Source: Streptomyces sp. AJS327 | GTDB taxonomy: Bacteria; Actinomycetota; Actinomycetes; Streptomycetales; Streptomycetaceae | Direction of reading: 5' to 3' | Length of the DNA: 64,000 bases | NCBI RefSeq assembly: GCF_013450295.1 | Contig: NZ_SKBR01000002.1 | Coordinates: forward strand, 1,326,501-1,390,500 | In this document: positions 35,253 through 44,441 of the stretch, one piece after another | Position numbering within the stretch: position 1 is the first letter of the stretch | Layout: every line of letters starts with the position of its first letter | Program-made: the position numbers and the translations under genes | The notes under the pieces: model-generated | The model's database searches: none | The model's input: the letters and a program-made list of their open reading frames with translations, nothing else | Told to the model about the DNA's origin: nothing

Positions 35253-35294
35253 CTTGTACCGCACCTCTTGTACCGCACCTCTTGTACTGCACTA
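35253..35294. repeat. Three tandem 14-bp repeats upstream of merR
   Basis: CTTGTACCGCACCT is repeated exactly at 35253-35266 and 35267-35280, and once more with two changes at 35281-35294 (CTTGTACTGCACTA). The block ends 63 bases upstream of the regulator start. On the minus strand AATACT at about 35235-35240 could be a -10 box, putting the repeats at about -45 and beyond, an activator-like position. The rest of the gap to 35541 shows no gene. Confidence 0.7.
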
Positions 35295-35541
35295 CCCGGG
35301 CGGGACGGAACCCACGGCCCGCTTCTCGGGAAGCCGCCGGCCGGGCCCGGGCCGGGCTCGTCCCGATCCGCGCGCCGCGTCCGGCCCTGGCCAGCGCACC
35401 GCGTCCGGCCGAGCTGACCCTCCCCGCTCCGGCCAGCGCCCACCCCCGCCCGGCCGGGAGCGCCCGCCCCGGCGGGCCGTCCACCGCCGGGCGGCGGGGG
35501 ACGCGGAGAGCCCGGGCGCCGGGCGGCCCGCCGGGTCCATC

Positions 35542-36699
35542 ATGGGAAGCGTGAACGCACACCCCGATCGCCCTGATCGCCCCGGGCCGCCCGCCGCCGG
35601 GCGGGGCGGAGCGCGTGGACGCTCCGGGGCGTCCGCCCTGTCCGGACGTCGCGCGCCCGGCACGCCCCCGGCTCCACCTGCGACGGGGAGCCCGGAGAGC
35701 CCGCCCCCTTCGGACACCCCGGACACCGTCGCTGGCGCCGCCGGGCCGGAGGCCCCCGGAACCGGGGCCGGGCCCGGCACCACGGCGGCCGGGCCCGCCG
35801 GACCCTCCACGCCGTCCGGGTCTGCCGGGCGCGGTGCCGCGCGGCGCCGCGCCGATCCGGAGCCGCCACCGCCCGGGGGGATGCTCTGGGAGGTGGCGGG
35901 GGAGGTCCGGTCGCTGCTGATGCTGCCCGCCGCGCTGACCATGCAGGTCGCGCACCCGGCCGTCGGCGCCGGGGTGGACACGTACTCGGTCTTTCGCACC
36001 GACCCGTGGGGGCGCGGTGAACGCTCGCTCGCCAGCCTGCAACTCTGGGTCTACGGGGGGCAGGAGGGGATCGAGGAGGGGCGGCGGCTGCGGCGGCTGC
36101 ACCGCTCGATCCAGGGCACGGACACCCGGGGACGCCCGTACCACGCGCTGCGTCCGGACGCCTACGCCTGGGTGCACGCGACCGGCTTCCCGGTGTACCA
36201 GCACGGCCGCCGCTACCTCGGCGGCCGCCCCTACACCGACGCGGAGGAACGCGCGCTGTACGCGGAATGGCTGCGCGTGGGCCGGGTGCTGGGCATCAAC
36301 GACCGCGATCTGCCGCCCACGCTGGAGGAGTTCTGGCCGTACTACGAGCGCGTGCTGTCGGAGGAACTCGAAGCGACGCGCGTGGTGCGGGAGTTGACCG
36401 CCGTCGACACCCGGGTGCCCCCGCCGGACCGGGGCCCGCGCGCGCTGCGCCTGCTGCTGCGGGTGCTGTGGCCGGTGCTCATCCCGGGGCTGGCCCGGTT
36501 CCGCGCCTTCGTCACCGTGGGCCTGATGCCGCCGGGTGCCCGGAAGGCGATCGGACTGCCCTGGAGCGCGCGCCAGGAGCGGCGCCTGCGCCGTCTCGGG
36601 CGGGTGGTGGCGGCGCTGGTGCCGCTCCTCCCGGAGCGGCTGCGCTTCCTGCCGCGCGCCCGGGCCGCGCGGGCCGCCCACCGCGCCGGACGGATCTGA
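35542..36699 (+). CDS. MpaB-like oxygenase (DUF2236 family)
   Basis: This is a 385-residue protein. About 110 residues of Pro/Gly/Ala-rich disordered sequence precede the domain, which starts MLWEVAGEVRSLLMLPAALTMQVAHPAVGAGV. His-rich positions (QVAHPAV, WVHATGFPVYQHGRR, RSIQGTDTRGRPYHAL) match the latex-clearing/MpaB group of haem oxygenases. The start is uncertain: ATG 35542 and GTG 35551 are close together, and ATG 35881 would give only the domain. Substrate unknown. Confidence 0.75.
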   Translation: MGSVNAHPDRPDRPGPPAAGRGGARGRSGASALSGRRAPGTPPAPPATGSPESPPPSDTPDTVAGAAGPEAPGTGAGPGTTAAGPAGPSTPSGSAGRGAARRRADPEPPPPGGMLWEVAGEVRSLLMLPAALTMQVAHPAVGAGVDTYSVFRTDPWGRGERSLASLQLWVYGGQEGIEEGRRLRRLHRSIQGTDTRGRPYHALRPDAYAWVHATGFPVYQHGRRYLGGRPYTDAEERALYAEWLRVGRVLGINDRDLPPTLEEFWPYYERVLSEELEATRVVRELTAVDTRVPPPDRGPRALRLLLRVLWPVLIPGLARFRAFVTVGLMPPGARKAIGLPWSARQERRLRRLGRVVAALVPLLPERLRFLPRARAARAAHRAGRI

Positions 36700-36801
36700 G
36701 GCGGGGCCCGCGCGGCGGCGGTCGATAACGGCCGTCGCCAGGACTATCCGGAATCTCCGCCGCCGGGGGCGAGGCGGTGCGCACGCGGGGATACTCGGTT
36801 C

Positions 36802-37827
36802 ATGCATGACGAGTACGCGACCTTCGGCCTGACCCGGGCGACGCGGACGGGCGGTGTCCTGCCCGGTGGAGTCCTGCGCTCACACCGGGAGTTCCTGGAC
36901 TTCGTGGTGGACGGACGGCCCCTGCTCCTGAGACTCGACGACGTGGACGCCATCTCCCCGCTCGCCGCCGACCTCGGCCCGACCGTCTTCACCGCGCACG
37001 TGCGGCGGCTGCTGCTGGACGCGGCGCCGCCGCTCGCCGGAGGGCGCTACGTGGTGTACGGCTGCCCGGAGTGCGAGGGGCTGGACTGCGGCGCGGTCAC
37101 CGCCGTGATCGAGCGGGAGGACGAACACACCATCGTCTGGCGGGACTTCGCCTGGCAGACGGACGAGACGGCCGACCTGGAACGGAACGGCTACCCGGGT
37201 GTCGGCCCCTTCCGCTTCCGCGTCGAGGAGTACCGCGCCCAGCTGGAGCGGCTGCTCACCGAGGGCGAGGCGGAGGCGGCCCCCCGGCGGGTGCTGCTGG
37301 TGGGCCGCCGGGCGTCGGTGCTGAACCGCACGGCCAACGCCCTGCGGCAGATCGGGGTCAGCGCGGAGATCTCCCACGAGGCCCCGGTCGGCGCCTCCCC
37401 GGACGAACTGCGAAGCTACGGCGCGGTGTTGGTCGGACGCGGCCTCGCGGAGGACGAACGGACCGCCATCCGTGGCGCGTTCGAGGCCGCGGGGGCCCGC
37501 GCCGCGTACGTGGAGGGGCTGGCCCCGGTCATCCCGGTACTGGTGGCCCAGACAGAACAGGCCCTGGACCACGGGGAGTCGGGGCAGCGGCAGCTCGCCG
37601 GTCTGGAGGTGACCCGGGAGGCGGTGACGGTCACCACGGACGTCGCCTGCCGGGTGCAGCTGACCGTCTACCGTCTGGACCGCCTCTACCGCACCCGGGC
37701 CCGCGAACTGTGCGACGCCCAACTGGAGCCCGGACGGCACCGGTTGGACCTGGACGGCGGGCGCGGCGGCGCGTACGTGGTCGCGCGGGCGCCCAGCAGG
37801 GTGCTGGTCGCCGCGGTACCGGACTGA
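36802..37827 (+). CDS. Conserved actinobacterial protein, function unknown
   Basis: This is a 341-residue soluble protein. The first half (HREFLDFVVDGRPLLLRLDDVDAISPLAADL, YVVYGCPECEGLDCGAVTAVIER) has a CxxC plus a further Cys that could hold a metal. The second half (RRVLLVGRRASVLNRTANALRQIGVSAEIS) looks like a Rossmann-type dinucleotide or receiver-like fold, followed by LAPVIPVLVAQTEQAL. GATACT at 36790-36795 is six bases before ATG (leaderless). I do not recognise a characterised homologue. Confidence 0.7.
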   Translation: MHDEYATFGLTRATRTGGVLPGGVLRSHREFLDFVVDGRPLLLRLDDVDAISPLAADLGPTVFTAHVRRLLLDAAPPLAGGRYVVYGCPECEGLDCGAVTAVIEREDEHTIVWRDFAWQTDETADLERNGYPGVGPFRFRVEEYRAQLERLLTEGEAEAAPRRVLLVGRRASVLNRTANALRQIGVSAEISHEAPVGASPDELRSYGAVLVGRGLAEDERTAIRGAFEAAGARAAYVEGLAPVIPVLVAQTEQALDHGESGQRQLAGLEVTREAVTVTTDVACRVQLTVYRLDRLYRTRARELCDAQLEPGRHRLDLDGGRGGAYVVARAPSRVLVAAVPD

Positions 37828-37854
37828 CCGCCCGGCCGCCCGCCCGCCGGGGGC

Positions 37855-39468
37855 TCACAGCTCGTCGGGGTCGACGGCGCGCAGCTCGCCGTCCAGCCGC
37901 AGCCAGCGCGTGATCCCGATGTCCCGCAGGAACGGCAGGTCGTGGCTGACCACCAGCAGCGCCCCCTGGTAGGAGGCGAGCGCGCTGGCCAGCCTCCGTA
38001 CCCCGGACAGGTCGAGGTTGTTGGTCGGCTCGTCCAGCAGCAGGAGCTGCGGGGCCGGTTCGGCGAGCAGCAGCGCCGCGAGCGTCGCGCGCAGCCGCTC
38101 CCCGCCGGACAGCGTGCCCGCGGGCTGGCTGGCCCGCCGCCCCCGGAACAGGAAGCGGGCCAGCTGCGCCCGGATCCGCTCGTCACCCGCCTCGGGTGCC
38201 AGCCGCGCCACGTTCTCCAGCAGCGACCGCTCGTCGTCCAGCACGTCCAGCCGCTGGGGGAGCGCCCGCAGTGGCACGTGCACAGCCAGCTCACCGGACA
38301 CGACGGGCAGTTCGCCGGTCAGTGTCCGCAACAGGGTGGTCTTTCCCGAGCCGTTGGCACCGGTGAGCGCGATCCGTTCCGGTCCGTGCGCCGTCAGGTT
38401 CAGCGGACCGCCGTGCCGGGTCTCCACCTCCCGCAGGGTCAGCACCCCCCGGCCGCGCGGCACCACGGTGCCCGGCAGCGCGACGGTGATCTCGTCGTCG
38501 TCCCTGACCTGTTCGGCGGCCTCGTCCAGCCGTTCTCTCGCCTCCTCCAACCGACGCTCGTGCGTGGCCTGTTGCTTCCCGGCGGTGACCTGTGCGTCGC
38601 GCTTGCGCTGGTTCAGCACGAGTCTGGAGGCCCGCCGTTCCGCGTGTGCCCGCTCCCCGTACCGGCGTGCACGGGCCTGCCTGGTCCGCGACTCCTCCAA
38701 CTCCCGGCGCTGACGCCGGACATCCGCCTCAGCGGTGCGCACCGCCGCCTCGGCGTTGTCCTGTTCGGCCGCGACGGCCTCCTCCCAGGCGTCGTATCCG
38801 CCGCCGTACCAGCGGACCGCGCCGTCCCGGAGTTCGGCGATCTGGTCGACGCCGCCCAGCAGTTCACGGTCGTGGCTGACGACGACCAGCGTCCCCCGCC
38901 AGGTCCGTACCGCCTCGTAGAGCCGGTGCCGAGCCGACCGGTCGAGGTTGTTGGTCGGCTCGTCCAGCAGCAGGACGTCGGGGCGCCGCAACAGCAGGGC
39001 GGCGAGCCGCAGCAGCACCGCCTCGCCGCCGGACAGCCGGTCCACGCCGTGGTCCAGCCCGACGTGTCCCAGGCCGAGTTGGCCGAGGACGGCGGCGGCC
39101 CGCTCCTCGATGTCCCAGTCGTCCCCGAGCGCCTGGAAGTTGGCCTCGGTCGCGGCCCCGGCCTCGATGGCGTGCAGCGCGCGGCGGCGTTCCGCGACTC
39201 CCAGCACCTCGTCGACGCGTGGCGCGCCGGGCGGGGAGGCGTCCTGCGGCAGATAGCCCAGCTCGCCCGCCACCCGGACGCTGCCGGACGTGGGGGTCAG
39301 CTCCCCGGCGGCCAGCCGCAACAGGGTGGACTTTCCGGTGCCGTTGGCGCCGATCAGCCCGGTGCGCCCGGGCCCGGTGGTGAGGTCCAGCTCGCGCAGG
39401 ACCGGAGTGCCGTCCGGCAGGTCGTAGCTGAGGCGGGTGCAGACGAGGGCGGTGGTGGGGGTGTTCAT
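37855..39468 (-). CDS. ABC-F family ATPase (antibiotic-resistance type)
   Basis: This is a 537-residue protein with two ATPase domains and no membrane part. Walker A motifs are GANGTGKST and GANGSGKTT; signatures are LSGGEAVLLRL and LSGGERLRATL; Walker B motifs are LLLDEPTNNLD in both. The interdomain linker (about residues 220-320) is a long charged coiled coil, as needed to reach the ribosomal exit site in ribosome-protection ABC-F proteins. GGGAG precedes the ATG. It is divergent from a nitroreductase with an unusually long, 412-base shared upstream region. The drug is unknown. Confidence 0.88.
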   Translation of the reverse strand: MNTPTTALVCTRLSYDLPDGTPVLRELDLTTGPGRTGLIGANGTGKSTLLRLAAGELTPTSGSVRVAGELGYLPQDASPPGAPRVDEVLGVAERRRALHAIEAGAATEANFQALGDDWDIEERAAAVLGQLGLGHVGLDHGVDRLSGGEAVLLRLAALLLRRPDVLLLDEPTNNLDRSARHRLYEAVRTWRGTLVVVSHDRELLGGVDQIAELRDGAVRWYGGGYDAWEEAVAAEQDNAEAAVRTAEADVRRQRRELEESRTRQARARRYGERAHAERRASRLVLNQRKRDAQVTAGKQQATHERRLEEARERLDEAAEQVRDDDEITVALPGTVVPRGRGVLTLREVETRHGGPLNLTAHGPERIALTGANGSGKTTLLRTLTGELPVVSGELAVHVPLRALPQRLDVLDDERSLLENVARLAPEAGDERIRAQLARFLFRGRRASQPAGTLSGGERLRATLAALLLAEPAPQLLLLDEPTNNLDLSGVRRLASALASYQGALLVVSHDLPFLRDIGITRWLRLDGELRAVDPDEL

Positions 39469-39710
39469 GGGTCTCCCGGGAGGCTTCACGGTGGCGCGTC
39501 GGGACGCGTCCACGCGGTGGGTGATGAGCGGCGGCGGAAGACACCCGGCCGTGCGGCGGACGGCCCGCCCCGGAGTGGGGCCCGGCCCACCCCGCACGGT
39601 GACCGCGACACCCACGGCGGTCCCGGCCCCGCACGGATCCGGAGAAACCGGACCGGAGGGAGCCGCGCGGACGGCGGGGAGGGGAAGCGGGGAGCGAAGG
39701 GAGGCTCGGC

Positions 39711-39761
39711 TCACGTCCGAGGGCGCACGCGTGGCCGCGACGGCACACGGTGTCTCAGCAC
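39711..39761 (-). other. Possible Arg-rich leader peptide upstream of ABC-F gene
   Basis: A short frame GTG...TGA encodes MLRHRVPSRPRVRPRT. It begins inside the stem-loop GGTG-TCTCAG-CACC and lies about 240 bases upstream of the ABC-F start. ABC-F genes are often controlled by ribosome stalling on such leaders. There is AGGAGAGG upstream, but at 17 bases, too far for a normal start. Speculative. Otherwise the gap 39469-39880 shows only an AGTCTTTTTCCCC tract at about 39840-39852. Confidence 0.2.
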
Positions 39762-39880
39762 CTCAGATGAGCAACGGCCTCTCCTGTCGACGGCAACACG
39801 GCCAGTCGCGGAAGCTACGCGCCCGCCCGCGTCCCGCGCAAGTCTTTTTCCCCGCCCCCGAATGTGCTGTCCTGCTGCCT

Positions 39881-40576
39881 ATGGTCCATACCACAGCCTC
39901 CCAGTCGGACGGGTTCGCCGCGCCACCCCCGCCGCGTACCGTCCCGCTGCGTCCGATGCCGGTCCCCGCCGACGAGGCGGAGGCCCGCGCCCGAGCCTTC
40001 TACGAGGTCATGGAACGCCGCCGCACCGTACGGGACTTCGACGACCGGCCGCTGCCCGACGGGGTCCTGGAGAACGCCGTCCGCACCGCCGCCACCGCGC
40101 CCAGCGGCGCGCACGTCCAGCCGTGGCGGTTCGTCGTCCTGACCGACCCCGAACGGAAACGGCGGCTGCGCGCGGCCGCCGAACGCGAGGAGCGCGCGTT
40201 CTACGGACGGCGCGCGAGCGACGAGTGGCTGGCCGCGCTCGCACCGCTCGGCACCGACGAGCACAAGCCGTTTCTGGAGACCGCGCCCGCCGTGATCGTC
40301 GTTTTCGAGGTCCACCGGGGGCCCCACTCACCCCGGCCCTACTACACCAAGGAGTCGGTGGGGATCGCCGTCGGGTTCCTGCTGGCCGCGCTGCACCAGG
40401 CGGGCCTCGCCACCCTCACCCACACCCCGAGCCCCATGCGGTTCCTCAACGAGGTCTGTGAACGCCCGGCCGAGGAGCGCGGCGCCTATGTCATCCCGGT
40501 CGGCTACCCGGCGCCCGGCGCGCACGTCCCCGACCTGCGGCGGAAGCCGCTGGACGAGGTCATGATCCGGCTCTGA
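39881..40576 (+). CDS. Nitroreductase-family flavoprotein (IYD/BluB-like group)
   Basis: This 231-residue FMN enzyme has MERRRTVRDFDDRPLPDGVLENAVRTAATAPSGAHVQPWRFVVL as its flavin-binding start. SVGIAVGFLLAALHQAGLATLTHTPSPM and YVIPVGYPAP complete the fold. The arginines of RRTVRDF and the PSGAHVQPW loop place it with the iodotyrosine deiodinase/BluB side of the superfamily, but no B12 genes are nearby. The first 40 residues are Pro-rich. The ATG at 39881 is the first sensible start; no strong ribosome site precedes it. Confidence 0.85.
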   Translation: MVHTTASQSDGFAAPPPPRTVPLRPMPVPADEAEARARAFYEVMERRRTVRDFDDRPLPDGVLENAVRTAATAPSGAHVQPWRFVVLTDPERKRRLRAAAEREERAFYGRRASDEWLAALAPLGTDEHKPFLETAPAVIVVFEVHRGPHSPRPYYTKESVGIAVGFLLAALHQAGLATLTHTPSPMRFLNEVCERPAEERGAYVIPVGYPAPGAHVPDLRRKPLDEVMIRL

Positions 40577-40773
40577 CCACAGGCCGCCGCGCGCCGGGGC
40601 CCGGGGCCGGAACGGCGCGAAACCGCCCCGGGCGACCCGGGCCCCGTTGCGCGGCGCCGGTCTCCCGGCGACGCTGCCCCGCGAGGGGGTGTTGAATCCG
40701 TTGACGCCAGTGACACCGGCCGACCCGTCCGCCGCGCCGCCCCACCCGCGCGCTCCGCGCCGGAGGGACTGAG

Positions 40774-40884
40774 GTGCCGGACAGGCCGCCCACCGAGGAG
40801 CGGTGGCTGGTCATCGCCGCCCTCGGTCTGACGACGCTGACCGTCCTCGCCGCCCTGCTCGTCGCCTGGCGGCTGCTGACCTAG
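40774..40884 (+). CDS. 36-residue single-pass membrane protein
   Basis: The frame starts at GTG 40774 with GGAGGG (40762-40767) six bases upstream, an excellent site. It encodes VPDRPPTEERW, a short acidic/Pro head, then a hydrophobic helix LVIAALGLTTLTVLAALLVAW and a tiny RLLT tail. The topology is probably N-out or N-in single pass. It ends four bases before the convergent tex gene. Annotation by length cut-off would miss it. Function unknown. Confidence 0.75.
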   Translation: MPDRPPTEERWLVIAALGLTTLTVLAALLVAWRLLT

Positions 40885-40888
40885 CGGG

Positions 40889-43303
40889 TCACGCCAGACC
40901 AGCGCGCCGCAGCGCCTCCGCCATCTCGCTGTTCGCCGGGGGAGCGGCGCGGCCGGAGCCGCCCCGGCCCTGCGCGCCGCCGCGCTTGCCGCCGCCCTTC
41001 GCGTCCTTGCCGCTCCCCTTCGCGTCCCGGCCGCCCCGGCCCTCGCCCTGCCGCTGCCGTGGGGCGCCGCCCGGACGGCGCTGACCGCCGCGCCCGGAGC
41101 GCTCGCGCCCACCGGATTCGGGCTGGGCCTCGTCGTCCAGCCGGAGGGTGAGCGAGACGCGCTTCCGCGCCTCGTCCACGTCGAGCACCTTCACCCGCAC
41201 GATATCGCCGGGCTTGACCACCTCACGCGGGTCCTTGACGAAGGTCCGGGACATCGCGGAGACGTGTACCAGCCCGTCCTGGTGGACGCCCACGTCGATG
41301 AAGGCGCCGAAGGCGGCGACGTTGGTGACCACCCCCTCCAGAACCATGCCCACCGCGAGGTCGGACAGCTTCTCCACGCCCTCCTTGAACGCGGCGGTGC
41401 GGAACGCCGGGCGCGGGTCACGGCCCGGCTTCTCCAGCTCCCGCAGGATGTCCGTGACGGTCGGCAGGCCGAAGGCGCCGTCCACGAAGTCCTCCGGGCG
41501 CAGCGCGCGCAGCGCCGGGGCGTTCCCGATCAGCGCGGGCACCTCGGTGGCGGCGGCCCGCACGATCGTCCGCACCAGCGGGTACGACTCGGGGTGCACC
41601 GCCGAGGCGTCCAGCGGATCGTCACCACCGCGGATGCGGAGGAAGCCCGCGCACTGCTCGAACGCCTTCGGGCCCAGCCGGGCCACCCCGCGCAGCTCCC
41701 CCCGGTTGGTGAACGGGCCGTTGCCGTCCCGGTGCGCCACGATGTTCTCCGCCAGCATCGGGCCGATACCGGACACCCGGGAGAGCAGCGGGGCGGAGGC
41801 GGTGTTCACGTCCACCCCGACGCCGTTCACGCAGTCCTCCACCACCGCGTCCAGCGAGCGGGAGAGCTTCGTCTCCGCCAGGTCGTGCTGGTACTGGCCG
41901 ACGCCGATCGACTTCGGGTCGATCTTGACCAGCTCGGCCAGCGGGTCCTGGAGCCGCCGCGCGATGGAGACGGCTCCGCGCAGCGAGACGTCCAGCTCCG
42001 GCAGCTCCTGCGAGGCGAAGGCCGAAGCGGAGTAGACCGAGGCCCCGGCCTCCGAGACCATCACCTTGGTCAGCTTCAACTCCGGGACGGCGGCGATGAG
42101 TTCACCGGCCAGCTTGTCCGTCTCCCGGGAGGCGGTGCCGTTGCCCGTCGCGATCAGCTCGACCGAGTGCTCCCGCGCCAGCCGCGCCAGCGTCGCCAGC
42201 GCCTGGTCCCACTGGTGCTGCGGCGCGTGCGGATAGACCGTGTCGGTGGCCGCGACCCGGCCGGTGCCGTCGACCACGGCGACCTTCACCCCGGTCCGCA
42301 GCCCCGGGTCCAGACCCAGCGTCGCGCGGGTCCCGGCGGGCGCCGCCAGCAGCAGGTCCCGCAGGTTCGCGGCGAAGACCTCCACCGCCTCGTCCTCCGC
42401 CGCGGTGCGCAGCCGCAGCCGCACGTCGATCCCGAGGTGCACCAGGATGCGCGTGCGCCACGCCCAGCGCACCGTCTCGGCCAGCCAGGCGTCAGCGGGA
42501 CGGCCCCGGTCGGCGACGCCGAAGCGCCGCGCCACGGCCCGCTCGTAGGCGCTGGGGCCGGACTCCCCGGCGGCCTCCAGCTCCGGCTCCAGGGTGAGGT
42601 CGAGGACCTCCTCCTTCTCACCCCGCAGCATCGCCAGCACCCGGTGCGAGGGCAGCTCTGTGAAGCCCTGCGAGAAGTCGAAGTAGTCCGCGAACTTGGC
42701 GCCCCGCTGCTCCTGCCCCTCGCGGACCTTCGCCACCAGGCCGCCCCGCGACCACATCCGCTCGCGCAGCTCCCCGATCAGGTCGGCGTCCTCGCTGAAC
42801 CGCTCGGCCAGGATCGCCCGGGCCCCCTCCAGCGCGGCGGCGGCGTCCGCGACACCGCGTTCCGCGTCGACGAAGGCACCGGCCGCGGCGGTCGGTTCGA
42901 CCTCCGGGTCGCCGAGCAGCCCCTCGGCCAGCGGCTCCAGCCCGGCCTCCCGCGCGATCTGCGCCTTGGTGCGCCGTTTGGGCTTGTACGGGAGGTAGAT
43001 GTCCTCCAGCCGCGCCTTCGAGTCGGCGGCGTTGATGCGGGCCTCCAGCGCGTCGTCCAGCTTGCCCTGCGACCGCACGGACTCCAGGATCGTCGCGCGC
43101 CGCTCCTCCAACTCCCGCAGGTACCGCAGGCGTTCCTCGACGGTACGCAACTGGGCGTCGTCGAGCAGCTCGGTCGCCTCCTTGCGGTAGCGCGCGATGA
43201 ACGGCACGGTCGACCCGCCGTCCAGCAGCTCTACAGCGGCCCGGATCTGCCGCTCGTGCACGCCGAGCTCCTCGGCGATCCTGCCTTCGATGGTCGTCGT
43301 CAC
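40889..43303 (-). CDS. tex: Tex-family RNA-binding transcription accessory protein
   Basis: This is an 804-residue protein. In order: N-terminal helical domain; YqgF/RNase-H-like domain (about 325-470, LGLDPGLRTGVKVAVVDGTG); helix-hairpin-helix repeats (NTASAPLLSRVSGIGPMLAENIVAHRDGNGPF); and the S1 RNA-binding domain (about 645-715, VGMVLEGVVTNVAAFGAFIDVGVHQDGLVHVSAM). The last 85 residues are a Gly/Arg/Lys-rich tail extending beyond E. coli Tex. The GTG start VTTTIEGRI is preferred over an upstream frame because the family begins there. Confidence 0.93.
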   Translation of the reverse strand: MTTTIEGRIAEELGVHERQIRAAVELLDGGSTVPFIARYRKEATELLDDAQLRTVEERLRYLRELEERRATILESVRSQGKLDDALEARINAADSKARLEDIYLPYKPKRRTKAQIAREAGLEPLAEGLLGDPEVEPTAAAGAFVDAERGVADAAAALEGARAILAERFSEDADLIGELRERMWSRGGLVAKVREGQEQRGAKFADYFDFSQGFTELPSHRVLAMLRGEKEEVLDLTLEPELEAAGESGPSAYERAVARRFGVADRGRPADAWLAETVRWAWRTRILVHLGIDVRLRLRTAAEDEAVEVFAANLRDLLLAAPAGTRATLGLDPGLRTGVKVAVVDGTGRVAATDTVYPHAPQHQWDQALATLARLAREHSVELIATGNGTASRETDKLAGELIAAVPELKLTKVMVSEAGASVYSASAFASQELPELDVSLRGAVSIARRLQDPLAELVKIDPKSIGVGQYQHDLAETKLSRSLDAVVEDCVNGVGVDVNTASAPLLSRVSGIGPMLAENIVAHRDGNGPFTNRGELRGVARLGPKAFEQCAGFLRIRGGDDPLDASAVHPESYPLVRTIVRAAATEVPALIGNAPALRALRPEDFVDGAFGLPTVTDILRELEKPGRDPRPAFRTAAFKEGVEKLSDLAVGMVLEGVVTNVAAFGAFIDVGVHQDGLVHVSAMSRTFVKDPREVVKPGDIVRVKVLDVDEARKRVSLTLRLDDEAQPESGGRERSGRGGQRRPGGAPRQRQGEGRGGRDAKGSGKDAKGGGKRGGAQGRGGSGRAAPPANSEMAEALRRAGLA

Positions 43304-43474
43304 GATGGTTGGTTCCGCCTTCTCGGTGCTGTGTGATCCCGCTGTGCCTGCATTGTCGCAGGCCGTCCCGGACGGTGGGGGGCCAGTGGGCGGGCGGTGA
43401 CGCCGGAGGACGCGGGCACCGGCCGGCTCCCCGCCACCCGCCTCGGCGGACACCCGCGCCGGACGGACCGCCGC

Positions 43475-44338
43475 TCAGCCCTTGCCGAACAGGTCGGGCG
43501 GGAAGGCGCCCGAGGAGATCACGGTCCGCGCGTACCCGCCCGCCAACTCGGTGAGCCGGGCGGTGCCCTCCGCCCCCAGGTGCTGGTACGGGCGGGCGTC
43601 GAGCCGGTCGGTCTCCGCCTCCAGCTCCTTGCGCAGCGCCCCGCCGCGCTCGGTCAGCTCCCCGTCCTCGCCGAGCAGGCCGCGCTCGACGAGCCGCCGC
43701 CGCGCGGCCGTCCAGTCCTGCTGGTTGTGTCCGCGGGTGGCCAGCACCCACGTCGGGGCCATGCCGTGTCCGCTGGAGGTGTGCGTCACCAGGGCCTCCA
43801 GCGGGTCCAGTTCGGCGTGCTGGAGGAGCGCTATGTGCCCGTCGCCGCGGTGCTCGCGCAGCATTGTCGCGGCGTGCCAGAGCGCCAGGTGCGGGGCCTC
43901 CGGCACCGGGAGGTCGGCCTGGGCCGCGTAGAGCGGGCGGCCCGCGCGGTCGCAGCCCTCCGCGGCCCGCAGGGCCAGCCGCGCCGCCTCCGCCATCTCC
44001 GGCGCGGCGACGGCCTCCTCGCCCAGCAGTCGGCGCAGCGTGGCGTCCACGGCCCGGAGGCGCGCGGCGAGCACCGTGTTCGGGGAGGCGAACTCCCAGA
44101 TCTCCGGCACGAACCGGCTCACCAGCGCGTGGTTGAAGTTGTAGAACGCCGCCGTCACCGCGCCCGCGCCGACCGCGCCGAGCGGCGCCGCCCGCAGGGC
44201 GAGGTAGCCGGCCGTCGGGTCCTCCACGCCGTAGGGCGCGAGCTCCTTGCCGCGGTCCGGTGAGAAGTACAGGCAGGAGTGCAGCGCGTTCAGCGCCGTG
44301 TGGCAGCGCCGCCCGGCGCGCTCGGGGAGAGACGTCAT
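43475..44338 (-). CDS. SCO6745-family protein
   Basis: This is a 287-residue, mostly helical soluble protein: RRCHTALNALHSCLYFSPDRGKELAPYGV, AFYNFNHALVSRFVPEIW and WHAATMLREHRGDGHIALLQHAELDPLEALVTHTSSG. A winged-helix-like end (WTAARRRLVERGLLGEDGELTERG) follows. It matches my memory of the SCO6745 family, common in actinobacteria and uncharacterised. The mRNA should be leaderless: TAGCGT stands six bases before ATG 44338. Gene order with idi and zitB to the right agrees with S. coelicolor. Confidence 0.75.
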   Translation of the reverse strand: MTSLPERAGRRCHTALNALHSCLYFSPDRGKELAPYGVEDPTAGYLALRAAPLGAVGAGAVTAAFYNFNHALVSRFVPEIWEFASPNTVLAARLRAVDATLRRLLGEEAVAAPEMAEAARLALRAAEGCDRAGRPLYAAQADLPVPEAPHLALWHAATMLREHRGDGHIALLQHAELDPLEALVTHTSSGHGMAPTWVLATRGHNQQDWTAARRRLVERGLLGEDGELTERGGALRKELEAETDRLDARPYQHLGAEGTARLTELAGGYARTVISSGAFPPDLFGKG

Positions 44339-44441
44339 GCGCCTACGCTAGCGAGCGGCCGACGCCGCGTCCCGGAGTGGGGCGAACGGCGGCCGCCCGC
44401 CCGCTGTTCGCGGCGGGACCGGGCCGGAGCCGGGCGCTGGG

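Noticed and set aside
34258-35541. An N-terminal extension of the MpaB-like protein by more than 400 codons
   Set aside because: It would run antisense through the MerR gene and its repeats; no conserved sequence appears before about residue 110 even from the later start.
41264-43336. A 690-codon plus-strand open frame opposite tex
   Set aside because: Gln/Arg-rich shadow of the well-supported tex gene.
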